Both the position numbers and the translations under genes were made by a program. A stretch of DNA of 52,366 bases. Origin: a virus. This document shows positions 32,752 through 40,191 of the stretch, in pieces. Below the pieces are notes generated by a model. It ran no database searches, was not told where the DNA came from, and saw nothing but the letters and a program-made list of their open reading frames with translations. The first letter of the stretch is position 1. Every line of letters begins with the position of its first letter. The stretch spans positions 1-52,366 of the IMG/VR virus record IMGVR_UViG_3300032326_000835; one strand, 5' to 3'.

Positions 32752-32877
32752 TTACGAGATTAATCCCATAGACAAATGGCTAAAGCACACATCAGCAATA
32801 ATATAGTCAGCATGATTTACGACGATATCAAAATGTGTAGCATCTTTTTCGCAAAAGAAGCATTTGGGTTTTTTCAT
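32752..32877 (-). CDS. Zinc-binding mini-protein
   Basis: 41 aa with CFFC near the start and C...H (VCFSH) near the end. Leaderless: TATAAT, 6 nt, ATG 32877. The sulfotransferase starts 4 nt after its stop, so both share the promoter. Confidence 0.7.
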   Translation of the reverse strand: MKKPKCFFCEKDATHFDIVVNHADYIIADVCFSHLSMGLIS

Positions 32878-32892
32878 ATAAACATTATACCA

Positions 32893-34320
32893 TTAGACAA
32901 AATCAAACCATAGAGGCATTATGTATCTTGATCCATGTGTAGGTGCAACATCATGCCAATAATTCATGTTTCCAGGGTATAGAATTAAATCGCCAGCCTT
33001 TGGTTTAAACGACAAGCCTTGATGGATAAAAGATAGTTCTCCACCATCATAATTATCATTTAAATATACCCAGCCTGCTAAATGGTTTGAATCTTTACGC
33101 CCCATATCATTTATTGGTATTGATTTACTATTGTTGTGTACCCACTGAGCAAAGCGAGAATTTCTTGCTTTTAGTTTTACTCCGTACTCTTTTTCTAATA
33201 AAGCCTGAACTTGAGGAATATACTTTTCTGAATAGGTAAGTGAGTCATAATATAGCAAAGATATAGCAGGCCAGCCAGCATCGTCATTCTGTAGACGACG
33301 ATTATTGCTTGTCTCTGTACTATTTATAAGTTCTATAATATGATCACATTCTTCTTTGCTTAAATAATTATTAAATACCTTTACATTACTAGGATCACTT
33401 CCAATATTGTTAAAGTTTTGTACCGTTAGGTCAGAGTAACCTATGACATTTCCTTCAGGAACGACAATATCATTAAAGTTTTTTACTAATTCTAATAGAC
33501 GACTAATGTCTGCTTGGTCAGTATGAATCATAAAGTCATAAATGCCAAATTTTTCAGATAGGTTTCTTATTTGTGCAACAACATCAATCATTGATCCTTT
33601 TATTAGATGGTGTTGCTGTCTAACTGGTGCATTCTTATCATACTTAACATGCTTTTCATCATCTGGATGATTCATTATAAGTGGGTCAACAATAACTATT
33701 GGTTTTACCTTATCTAGATCAATCTTTTTAAACTGATCTCTAAACAATAGATTATCGTCAACATAAATATATTCACAATGCTTATTTGCTATTCTAATTG
33801 TTGTGTCTGAAGAGCCAACTACAGCCATATGGGTTTTATGTTCATGATTTTTCATTAAAGCCATTACCTTGTCCATCCAGACTTCAGATATGGCAACTCT
33901 TTTTTCAAGAGTATCAATCAGCGCTGGATCGTGCATGTAATGATCTATTACTAACTTTTCAGAATGACCATTACCTTCATCACCCCATCTTCCAGCAACC
34001 ATGTTTACTCCAATTCTTCCAGGAGCAAAACGATTTAAAGTTTCAAGAATCTTTGCAGCATAGTCTGGGCTTACTCCATATGCTGGCAAAGCGATTGTCA
34101 TTATCAGTTGATTTGTTTTTTCTAATGCCTCTTTTATAACTAATGAAAAATCAATCCCCCCTGGACCATATGGGAGCAAAACAGATTTTACATTAGCATC
34201 ATCTAGTTCTTGGGCCATCTTAAGAATTCCATTAAGGTCTAAGTGTTCAATGCTGTCATTTATTTGCCAGTGTCTTCTCCACATCCAGTGAAATGTTATA
34301 GGCTTATTAGTACTATCCAT
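32893..34320 (-). CDS. Luciferase-like monooxygenase fused to a 2OG-oxygenase fold
   Basis: 475 aa. Residues 1-295 match the flavin-dependent luciferase/SsuD barrel: HWMWRRHWQ, LPAYGVSPDYAAKILETLNRFAPGR and VNMVAGRWGDEG. Residues 310-475 are a P4Hc-type domain with WVYLNDNYDGGELSF, GDLILYPGN, H456 (YWHDV) and R465. Aligned with its neighbour, the first metal ligand of the H-x-D motif is Ile (I403-N-D405). The C-terminal domain may therefore bind metal weakly or serve only for binding. I know of no family with this pair of domains. It is co-transcribed with the two genes upstream. Confidence 0.85.
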   Translation of the reverse strand: MDSTNKPITFHWMWRRHWQINDSIEHLDLNGILKMAQELDDANVKSVLLPYGPGGIDFSLVIKEALEKTNQLIMTIALPAYGVSPDYAAKILETLNRFAPGRIGVNMVAGRWGDEGNGHSEKLVIDHYMHDPALIDTLEKRVAISEVWMDKVMALMKNHEHKTHMAVVGSSDTTIRIANKHCEYIYVDDNLLFRDQFKKIDLDKVKPIVIVDPLIMNHPDDEKHVKYDKNAPVRQQHHLIKGSMIDVVAQIRNLSEKFGIYDFMIHTDQADISRLLELVKNFNDIVVPEGNVIGYSDLTVQNFNNIGSDPSNVKVFNNYLSKEECDHIIELINSTETSNNRRLQNDDAGWPAISLLYYDSLTYSEKYIPQVQALLEKEYGVKLKARNSRFAQWVHNNSKSIPINDMGRKDSNHLAGWVYLNDNYDGGELSFIHQGLSFKPKAGDLILYPGNMNYWHDVAPTHGSRYIMPLWFDFV

Positions 34321-34564
34321 TTTTTATCACTCTTCCTTTTGTTTTAAACCAAGAACCTATCTTGGATTGTGCGACTTTACTTCTAAGAAGTTCACCAAAT
34401 GTTTCATGAGATATTTCTGAACCAAGATACTCTTGTCCAGTTTCAAGATCAATGAGTTTCCACTTCCCTGGCGCTCTTGTATGTAAGATCAAATCAATGG
34501 GATACTCATAATCATTTACTTCAGAACCATCTAAAAGAATTCTTTTTTTTATATTTTCTGTCAT
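34313..34564 (-). CDS. Hypothetical protein in the oxygenase operon
   Basis: 83 aa between two oxygenase genes, overlapping the fusion gene by 8 nt. Beta-rich, with LHTRAPGKWKLIDLETGQEYLG and a basic C-terminus. It might be a partner subunit, but nothing was recognised. Confidence 0.75.
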   Translation of the reverse strand: MTENIKKRILLDGSEVNDYEYPIDLILHTRAPGKWKLIDLETGQEYLGSEISHETFGELLRSKVAQSKIGSWFKTKGRVIKNG

Positions 34565-34565
34565 A

Positions 34566-35180
34566 TTAAACTATCGTAAACCAAATTGGAAGTGTATACC
34601 TTGTTCCAGACAATACTTCTTTAACCTCATGAGGGTAGTGTAAATTGCCTGGGAAGACAATGAAGTCTCCAATATTAGGCTTTATAGAAACATCATGAAG
34701 TCCAAAACTAATTTCTCCACCTTCATATGAATCATTTAAATAAACCAATACTGGCAGATGATTGTCTGTAACATACCCTAAATCATCAACATGCAACTTT
34801 AGGTATGTTCCTTCTGTCCACTTTACAACACTAAGATGTGGTTCTTTTGCTCTAATTTTTTCTTTTTCAATGCCATATGCTTTACATATTTGCTCTTTAC
34901 ATCGTTCTATTATATTGTTAATATCTTTGACACCACTGTACTGATGCATATATGTTATAGCGTTTCCTTCGTTATCTTTTTGAGACACAAAACTGATACA
35001 ATTTCTATTATCTATGTCCTCCAGCAAGTATTCAATTTCTTTTTTTGTTAAAAAATTAGGGATAACCTTAATATTTTCTGCGGAATTTCCAATCCTATGA
35101 AAAAATTCCATATATGATTCATTTCTTTCTATGCTTGGAGGATCATTTCCAACAGGTATTCCATTAACTATATAGGCCAT
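34566..35180 (-). CDS. 2OG-Fe(II) oxygenase, prolyl-4-hydroxylase type
   Basis: 204 aa from ATG 35180 (leaderless). The triad is H130-V-D132 and H184 (YPHEV), with R194 (GTRYTLPIW). VYLNDSYEGGEISF is diagnostic. First gene of the operon that ends with the luciferase-like fusion. Confidence 0.92.
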   Translation of the reverse strand: MAYIVNGIPVGNDPPSIERNESYMEFFHRIGNSAENIKVIPNFLTKKEIEYLLEDIDNRNCISFVSQKDNEGNAITYMHQYSGVKDINNIIERCKEQICKAYGIEKEKIRAKEPHLSVVKWTEGTYLKLHVDDLGYVTDNHLPVLVYLNDSYEGGEISFGLHDVSIKPNIGDFIVFPGNLHYPHEVKEVLSGTRYTLPIWFTIV

Positions 35181-35186
35181 ACAACC

Positions 35187-35218
35187 ATTATACACTATGA
35201 GTGGATTTGAAGTATAAT
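35187..35218. promoter_or_regulatory. Back-to-back leaderless promoters
   Basis: ATTATA at 35187-35192 (- strand TATAAT) is 6 nt from ATG 35180, and TATAAT at 35213-35218 is 6 nt from ATG 35225 on the + strand. The 44-bp gap holds both -10 boxes and little else. Confidence 0.75.
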
Positions 35219-35224
35219 AGGATA

Positions 35225-35539
35225 ATGACCCTACTATATATTTTGTATAGCCCTGCATACCGTGCCATTAAAATAGGTATATCAGATGTCTCAGGCAGAA
35301 GATATGCAAGTCATAGGACTAAGGGATGGATATTGATAAAGTATTGGTGGTTTTCCGAACGGGATAAGGCAAGAGCAATAGAATCCCTAGTAGTACAAAC
35401 ACTTACTAAGAAGCATGGATACTTCTTAGATAAAAAAGATATGCCTCAAGGCGGATACACTGAGACATTTGATGCGTCTAAGATAACTCGAAAAGGCTTG
35501 ATCCGTATGGTCAATAGGGCTATAAAGGACCTGTCGTAA
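35225..35539 (+). CDS. GIY-YIG nuclease-like protein (T5orf172/MUG113 type)
   Basis: 104 aa. TLLYILYSP, AIKIGISD and GRRYASHRTKGW form the first half of the GIY-YIG core in its T5orf172 variant, and the metal-site Glu lies in RAIESLVVQTL. It is the only + strand gene in the long - strand block. Could be a mobile or host-DNA nuclease. Confidence 0.75.
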   Translation: MTLLYILYSPAYRAIKIGISDVSGRRYASHRTKGWILIKYWWFSERDKARAIESLVVQTLTKKHGYFLDKKDMPQGGYTETFDASKITRKGLIRMVNRAIKDLS

Positions 35540-35542
35540 TCT

Positions 35543-36133
35543 TTACCTTGGTTTTATACATCGAGCAATTGCCTCAGTATAAAACTTATATAAACGAGAC
35601 AGGTCTAACTGCTCTACATACATCTTTATTTCTTCATACTCAGGAGAAACCTTACTAGATACAAGATGGCTGTATTCTGGATATCCTTTTACTGTATTTT
35701 CTTTATAGCCTTTGGTAATTATTGGTAGATTCATAGCATCTGCTACCGCAATGGTGGTTTCAAGAGGATATGTCATTAAGTCCTCATAGTCTATGATGGT
35801 ATGAAATCCTTTGGATACATCTATCTTGTCTACAGCGTCAAAGTATTCTTGTACATCTTTTATTATTTTATTATTTTTAATATCATTAAGAGTCTCATTA
35901 TCTTTGTCATAAAAAGCAGTCATTGCTATCTTTGATGTAACCATATCGACAGGATCTCTTGCTATTGTTATCATTTTGTTATTTTTAGCACTGTGATATT
36001 TTTTAATATATACACCAGTGTGCTGAAGGATTCTGTCTTGAAGATAAAAGGATCCAACTCTAGGTGGTGTGACTATAGAGTATTCTAGGTTTACCTTATC
36101 AAATATCCTAGGTTGATCATTTACTTCTGGCAT
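35543..36133 (-). CDS. Sulfotransferase-like protein (second copy)
   Basis: 196 aa. VTPPRVGSFYLQDRI and MITIARDPVDMVTSKIAM match the PAPS-binding motifs of the gene at 32205-32747, though with P-P-R in place of F-P-R. ATG 36133 overlaps the zinc-ribbon gene; GTG 36142 is an alternative. Confidence 0.7.
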   Translation of the reverse strand: MPEVNDQPRIFDKVNLEYSIVTPPRVGSFYLQDRILQHTGVYIKKYHSAKNNKMITIARDPVDMVTSKIAMTAFYDKDNETLNDIKNNKIIKDVQEYFDAVDKIDVSKGFHTIIDYEDLMTYPLETTIAVADAMNLPIITKGYKENTVKGYPEYSHLVSSKVSPEYEEIKMYVEQLDLSRLYKFYTEAIARCIKPR

Positions 36134-36216
36134 TTTGGACACTGCTTCGTAATGTCTTTGGTTCCATAGGGTGCCTGATACATACCCCCACAGTTAAAGC
36201 ATAGAACATCTAGCAT
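36121..36216 (-). CDS. Rubredoxin-like zinc-ribbon mini-protein
   Basis: 31 aa with CFNCGG and CPKC, a minimal two-knuckle ribbon. AAAGG precedes the ATG. It overlaps the sulfotransferase start by 13 nt. Confidence 0.7.
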   Translation of the reverse strand: MLDVLCFNCGGMYQAPYGTKDITKQCPKCQK

Positions 36217-36321
36217 TTTTTGCCTTTATTACATTTCATTATATAAGTATAGCATGGGCATTAGTTCGGCGAAAAATAGGTTTTAAAGTTCGGCGCAAAG
36301 TAGAGGTAACAAAACCTTTCT

Positions 36322-36338
36322 ATGCCCTAAACGGGCAC
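36322..36338 (-). terminator. Possible terminator hairpin
   Basis: TGCCC-loop-GGGCA hairpin just past the C2H2 mini-gene. The following - strand sequence has only short T runs, so it is weak. Confidence 0.4.
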
Positions 36339-36442
36339 TATCGGTGAGTAGCCTTCATATGCCTAGATAGAGAATCATGTCCAAATACACCCCATCTTAA
36401 GTCCCACTCTTTCTTACAAATCGGACATATTAATATCCTCAT
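36338..36442 (-). CDS. C2H2 zinc-finger mini-protein
   Basis: 34 aa: CPIC, then a helix SLSRHMKATHR with H-x4-H, a classical C2H2 finger, rare in phages. It overlaps the preceding gene by 29 nt in another frame. Confidence 0.7.
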   Translation of the reverse strand: MRILICPICKKEWDLRWGVFGHDSLSRHMKATHR

Positions 36443-36521
36443 CACTCTCCCAAACGACTAAACATTTTGTACAGGTAATGCCATGCTCTCTCATATACCA
36501 AGTATGATCACACTTCTTCAT
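36414..36521 (-). CDS. Zinc-binding mini-protein
   Basis: 35 aa with C-D-H near the start and CTKC in the middle. ATGA overlap with the gene upstream. Typical of the zinc mini-genes in this arm. Confidence 0.65.
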   Translation of the reverse strand: MKKCDHTWYMREHGITCTKCLVVWESDEDINMSDL

Positions 36522-36640
36522 TGCCTATGTCTTTTCTTGTTGCCATACCTAGCCTTAACCTCAGCCTTAGCCTGATCCACAATAGCGTTCGTAATGTCTT
36601 CAACACTAAACTCTTGATCGAAGGTTTGTTCAGTATCCAT
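36518..36640 (-). CDS. Small helical protein
   Basis: 40 aa: acidic N-terminus (FDQEFSVEDI) and a basic helix (AKAEVKARYGNKKRHRQ). It overlaps neighbours on both sides in start/stop fashion. Confidence 0.65.
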   Translation of the reverse strand: MDTEQTFDQEFSVEDITNAIVDQAKAEVKARYGNKKRHRQ

Positions 36641-36836
36641 TTAGGCACTCATTTCTTGTATGGTATAGTCTGATCTTGGTCATTGTCTTTTTGTTCGGGG
36701 CATACAACTCTTCACCACAACAAGCAGTCTTAAGATACCACTCCTTAGCAAAGAAGTCATAAAGCATACCTTTATAGTTCTCATATTTCTTAGCCACAAA
36801 GGTTTGAAATGGGTCTGGTATTTCCATATTGATCAT
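36630..36836 (-). CDS. Hypothetical protein
   Basis: 68 aa, leaderless (TATACT, 6 nt, ATG 36836). Contains KTACCGEELY, a single CC pair. First gene of a four-gene overlapping operon. Confidence 0.7.
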   Translation of the reverse strand: MINMEIPDPFQTFVAKKYENYKGMLYDFFAKEWYLKTACCGEELYAPNKKTMTKIRLYHTRNECLNGY

Positions 36837-36909
36837 ACTCTAAGTATAGCGATTTTGGCGGGGGAAGTCAAGAGGCCATCGTAATCCCTAGTATAAGATA
36901 TAAACCCTA

Positions 36910-36990
36910 TTAGGAGATACGCCAGATATATAAGGCTAACGCAGTGCTGAGGATATATGGGATAGCGCAGAAAACAAACATATCCATCAT
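36910..36990 (-). CDS. Small membrane peptide
   Basis: 26 aa with one hydrophobic segment (FVFCAIPYILSTALALYIW). ATGA overlap with the gene upstream. Confidence 0.5.
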   Translation of the reverse strand: MMDMFVFCAIPYILSTALALYIWRIS

Positions 36991-37109
36991 TTGCTCCCTG
37001 GCCAGATAGACTCTTTGATAGCCAATATCATTAACAAACCAGATAGACCCAACATTCCATATATCCAGTATACGAATAAGATGTATGGGTCATTTAGGAT
37101 GTGTTGCAT
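36987..37109 (-). CDS. Small membrane protein
   Basis: 40 aa with a hydrophobic core (ILFVYWIYGMLGLSGLLMILAI-like). Leaderless: TATACT, 6 nt, ATG 37109. Confidence 0.6.
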   Translation of the reverse strand: MQHILNDPYILFVYWIYGMLGLSGLLMILAIKESIWPGSK

Positions 37110-37136
37110 TGTTTTAGTATACCCTGGTTTTATAGT

Positions 37137-37325
37137 CTATACATAGTCTGGATGGTCTAATGGAGTAGGTGCTGTGATAAGACATTTACATTCCATGCAT
37201 TGGGCATCGTCTAATAGATACCCTGCGATCTCATAGGTTTCTTGGTCAAATTGAACTGTTACTCGTAATAAACTTGATCCACAACAAGGACAAACAGGTG
37301 TTGGGATACCTCTGAGATTTACCAT
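37137..37325 (-). CDS. Zinc-ribbon protein
   Basis: 62 aa with CPCCG and CMECKC, a clear two-knuckle ribbon. Starts 2 nt after the stop of the membrane peptide gene. Confidence 0.8.
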   Translation of the reverse strand: MVNLRGIPTPVCPCCGSSLLRVTVQFDQETYEIAGYLLDDAQCMECKCLITAPTPLDHPDYV

Positions 37326-37327
37326 AG

Positions 37328-37414
37328 TTATCCAGTCATACGGATTTGTTGTAGGTATGCCATGTAGTTGAGAAATATGAATAGGCCAAGCATTATGATT
37401 AAGAAAGGTTTCAT
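37328..37414 (-). CDS. Small membrane peptide
   Basis: 28 aa with one hydrophobic segment (FLIIMLGLFIFLNYMAYL). ATGA overlap with the upstream gene. Confidence 0.55.
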   Translation of the reverse strand: MKPFLIIMLGLFIFLNYMAYLQQIRMTG

Positions 37415-37569
37415 GGTTTATACATCACATCGTAATATTTATTTGACATAGCAAAGGCTTTCTTCTTGGTTGGCCATTCTTCTGATGAGTATTCTTGTAT
37501 GACAGCATCGTAGTATCTCCATTGGCCAGTAGCAGGATTGATCTCAACTTTTACTTTCATAGTGTTCAT
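37411..37569 (-). CDS. Hypothetical protein
   Basis: 52 aa. TATGAT, 6 nt, ATG 37569 (leaderless). Beta-rich with INPATGQWRYYDAV. First gene left of the candidate origin. Confidence 0.7.
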   Translation of the reverse strand: MNTMKVKVEINPATGQWRYYDAVIQEYSSEEWPTKKKAFAMSNKYYDVMYKP

Positions 37570-37579
37570 ATCTCCATCA

Positions 37580-37994
37580 TATCAGATAGTTATCCACATG
37601 TCAATACCCATAAAAATGTTAGTTATCCACAGGTTTATCCACAGATTAATCTTACTGATAATATATTTAGACATTCTAATAGTGGAGCGTTGTGGAGGAT
37701 AGTGGAGAATAGAGCGCTACCACAGATGCATCGTAATGTCAAACCGAAAAACCTTCATATCCCCAAACCTTCATAGCGGGGATTTTATCACAAACCTTCA
37801 TATCTGTCAAACCTTCATATGCATGGTTTGGGCATTATACATCGTAAACGATGGTTTGTCAAGCCCATTTGCTGCAAAAAAATCTCCCAAAACCAGGGAG
37901 AAATTGTCGATAATCGTAATGTTTTTTTAACAAACCTTTATAGAATTTAAAGAAACCAGGACATAATGGTTTGTTATTCTATAGGGGTTATTTG
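37580..37994. other. Candidate replication origin: DnaA boxes, AT-rich DNA, direct repeats
   Basis: About 415 bp with no convincing gene. Three perfect TTATCCACA boxes lie at 37590-37598, 37623-37631 and 37635-37643, followed by an AT-rich stretch. Then AACCTTCATA occurs four times (starting near 37750, 37766, 37793 and 37810) with a fifth variant at 37932. TCGTAATGT occurs twice, and GGTTTG appears in the opposite orientation. This is the layout of a DnaA-dependent or iteron-type origin; function is inference. Confidence 0.55.
37750..37820 (+). repeat. Iteron-like AACCTTCATA direct repeats
   Basis: Four copies of AACCTTCATA with starts at 37750, 37766, 37793 and 37810 (spacings 16, 27 and 17). 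Three extend to TCATAT. A diverged copy (CAAACCTTTATA) is at 37931-37942. Confidence 0.8.
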
Positions 37995-38261
37995 TTATAG
38001 GGTTTGGTCTTGATCCCCTGGGGTTTCGCCCTCGGCGAATTGGCCTTCGGCCTGATCACTGAGGTTATAAACTGTTCCCAGTTGCTTACCAATCTTGTTT
38101 GGATCTAGCCCCTCCAAAAAATCGGGGGTAAATGAAAAGAAGTGTTTCAAACCTACAGTATGAGTAACACCTACAAAGGTATTCCATAGGTTATCACTAA
38201 AGGTTTTATATCCTTTGGGATCATTCTTCATATAGTCTGCAAAGTGATGTCTAGGACTCAT
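37995..38261 (-). CDS. Hypothetical protein next to the candidate origin
   Basis: 88 aa, leaderless (TATAAT, 6 nt, ATG 38261). His/Phe-rich N-terminus (SPRHHFADYM) and an acidic Gln-rich end. Its 3' end holds two G/C-rich hairpins, which could slow ribosomes or end transcription near the origin. Not recognised. Confidence 0.7.
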   Translation of the reverse strand: MSPRHHFADYMKNDPKGYKTFSDNLWNTFVGVTHTVGLKHFFSFTPDFLEGLDPNKIGKQLGTVYNLSDQAEGQFAEGETPGDQDQTL

Positions 38262-38450
38262 AATATCATTATAACATGGTTTGACAAACCTTAAAACCTC
38301 TGGTATAAGTTCAGCAGGGGGAAAGTTTTAAGGGTTCGTAATGTCCTGGTTTGGGGATATAAAGGTTTGGATCGTAATGTCTTTTGGAAATGAGGTTTGG
38401 GGTTTGACAATTTGATAAAACTATGTCACGTGCCCTTTCGGGCCAAAAGA
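38262..38450. other. Intergenic region with GGTTTG and TCGTAATGTC repeats
   Basis: GGTTTG occurs repeatedly (near 38277, 38342, 38360 and 38390-38403) and TCGTAATGTC twice (near 38335 and 38372). These match, partly inverted, the repeats of the candidate origin, so the repeat field may extend across the gene at 37995. Confidence 0.5.
38432..38443 (-). terminator. Weak terminator hairpin
   Basis: GCCC-TTTC-GGGC just past the stop of the gene at 38451. Stem is short; a T run is weak. Confidence 0.4.
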
Positions 38451-38711
38451 CTAGTCGTCTTCGAGTAGGTCCTCAATGCTCTCAAACCCTGTGTCCTCAG
38501 TATCCAAACCTTCAATAAATAAATCCCATGTTTCATTTATGTATTGCTCTAGTGTTGGAGTATGATTAATTACTCCCTCGGCAAATGCGAAAGCAAGTGG
38601 CAAACCTAAGTCGTTATAAATAAAGAAATCAATCCACTCATCCTCTGCTTTATAGTTAATCCATAGTTGCCCAAGGATTAGTGCCTTGTTCTCAAATGTT
38701 GTTGCTGGCAT
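38451..38711 (-). CDS. Acidic hypothetical protein
   Basis: 86 aa, very acidic C-terminus (DTEDTGFESIEDLLEDD). AAGGAA precedes the ATG. Overlaps the upstream gene. A DNA-mimic role could be imagined but nothing proves it. Confidence 0.75.
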   Translation of the reverse strand: MPATTFENKALILGQLWINYKAEDEWIDFFIYNDLGLPLAFAFAEGVINHTPTLEQYINETWDLFIEGLDTEDTGFESIEDLLEDD

Positions 38712-38898
38712 AGTTTGTTCCTTCCTTAGTTTCTTTGGCTGACTCTGCTATTACCTGTAAACGATTATACACTACATAGGGCTGAGATTTTGCCATGTAT
38801 TCCCCGACCAATTCTAAATCCACTCGCAGGTCAGCAATAATGTTACCCATTTTATTGGCAATCTTTTCCTCATCTGTAATTCGTTTGCTTATTCTCAT
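38692..38898 (-). CDS. Helical hypothetical protein
   Basis: 68 aa with a basic N-terminus and a long helix. GGGAG precedes ATG 38898. Confidence 0.7.
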   Translation of the reverse strand: MRISKRITDEEKIANKMGNIIADLRVDLELVGEYMAKSQPYVVYNRLQVIAESAKETKEGTNYASNNI

Positions 38899-38991
38899 GG
38901 TTCTCCCTTATGTTAATTGTATCAAAAAGTGGGGGAAAGAGCAAGCCCCACGCCTGCCCTTCCCACCCGATTAGCCTAGGTGACCCAATAC

Positions 38992-39345
38992 CTAGACTAG
39001 CGCAGGGCAATAAGCACCCATAAATTTATCAAAGGGCACTGAGACTCTATCAGTAACAGTATTAGTAGTGAAGTCGACTAGGACCGTAAACTCACCTAGT
39101 TCTAAGGACCCACCCTCGTTAGCAATTGCATGGATTCCAAACCCTGTCTCTTCTAGAATGCTATCCTGCATAAGATAACTAATGATCATCCGTGTTCCAT
39201 AGGATGAATCACCTAGTCTAGGTTTTGCATGCTGCAGCGCCATGGCCAGGTCCCGCTGCCATTCAGTCTCTCCCCAGTGGCTGTACAAAACTACCATAGG
39301 CCCCTTGTCAGAGTCCTTGAATACAAAATTAATCCGTGCTCCCAT
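38992..39345 (-). CDS. Hypothetical protein
   Basis: 117 aa, TAATG overlap with the gene upstream. Mixed alpha/beta with VVLYSHWGE and LEETGFGIHAIAN. Not recognised. A CTAGGT/ACCTAG inverted repeat lies just beyond its stop and may end the transcript. Confidence 0.75.
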   Translation of the reverse strand: MGARINFVFKDSDKGPMVVLYSHWGETEWQRDLAMALQHAKPRLGDSSYGTRMIISYLMQDSILEETGFGIHAIANEGGSLELGEFTVLVDFTTNTVTDRVSVPFDKFMGAYCPALV

Positions 39346-39683
39346 TATTCTTGCTCCTCATCTAAGTCGCCTTCAAAGTCGATAACTACTTTAACAATTC
39401 GTCCGTCCTCGTTATACTTAACATAAACAGGATAATATCCGTCACCATATCCTGTGTTAAATACTACTGCACTACCAGTGCCTAAAACACCAGCACTAGC
39501 AGAAAGTGTCATAGCACTAGCGCCATGATAAGAGTAATCTCCAGCCTTACCCTCTAACTCCCACTCCTCGCCTTCATTTGTTTTCCATTGGTCAAGGTAG
39601 CAGGGGTCACCCACCATTGCTTGACCTGAGTCAACTGCAAAGGAACCTACTAATTCAAGTTCATCTATTACTATTTGTGTCAT
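39345..39683 (-). CDS. DUF4241-like beta-rich protein
   Basis: 112 aa. VDSGQAMVGDPCYL and GDGYYPVYVKYNEDGRI resemble the short DUF4241-type phage proteins. Acidic C-terminus. Overlaps both neighbours. Confidence 0.65.
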   Translation of the reverse strand: MTQIVIDELELVGSFAVDSGQAMVGDPCYLDQWKTNEGEEWELEGKAGDYSYHGASAMTLSASAGVLGTGSAVVFNTGYGDGYYPVYVKYNEDGRIVKVVIDFEGDLDEEQE

Positions 39684-40132
39684 TTCTTATCCAATCCTAC
39701 TAGGGTCATTTGTTCTTGTTCTAATTTTAGCATTTCTTCCTCAGTTATGCAAACTGGACACCGCTCATACTCATAGTATCTTTCATTAATTAGTTGGCCA
39801 TCATCTTCAATCTCTGCCCCGCAACCTTCGCAGTAATACCAATATGAAGATACTTTGATTTGAATAGTAGTATTATCAGGGAAAGGAACCTCAGTGATAA
39901 AGTATCCTATTCGATTAACGAATCCCCATCCACTCCAAATGTAGGACCCACCGTCGTCGCCATCCCCATACATCCAGATATTTTTTTCAGGGGATTGCTT
40001 AACAAACTCATACTCATCACCATAGGTTTCAAACATCAAACCATCGAATGAGGCATTGTTGTCTATATGGTTAGTGATTGGCTTATAGGTCTCAACAAAG
40101 TCGTCAAAGTCCATTTCAATAAATGTGTCCAT
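39680..40132 (-). CDS. Hypothetical protein with C-terminal zinc ribbon
   Basis: 150 aa. An acidic N-terminal half with GDGDDGGSYIWSGWG precedes CEGCG...CPVC (about 101-130). Promoter at 40163-40191 drives it and the two genes after it. Leader ends with GAAAG. Confidence 0.75.
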   Translation of the reverse strand: MDTFIEMDFDDFVETYKPITNHIDNNASFDGLMFETYGDEYEFVKQSPEKNIWMYGDGDDGGSYIWSGWGFVNRIGYFITEVPFPDNTTIQIKVSSYWYYCEGCGAEIEDDGQLINERYYEYERCPVCITEEEMLKLEQEQMTLVGLDKK

Positions 40133-40162
40133 GTGGGGTTCTTTCTGTTAGGGTATATTATA

Positions 40163-40191
40163 AGTATAGCGGTTTGATATTAATCTGTCAA
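40163..40191 (-). promoter_or_regulatory. Consensus sigma-70-type promoter
   Basis: - strand TTGACA (40186-40191), 17 nt, TATACT (40163-40168), then a leader of about 24 nt with a GAAAG site. Confidence 0.85.

Noticed and set aside
37495-37930. Two short + strand frames across the candidate origin
   Set aside because: They lack ribosome sites, run over DnaA boxes and repeats, and encode no recognisable pattern.
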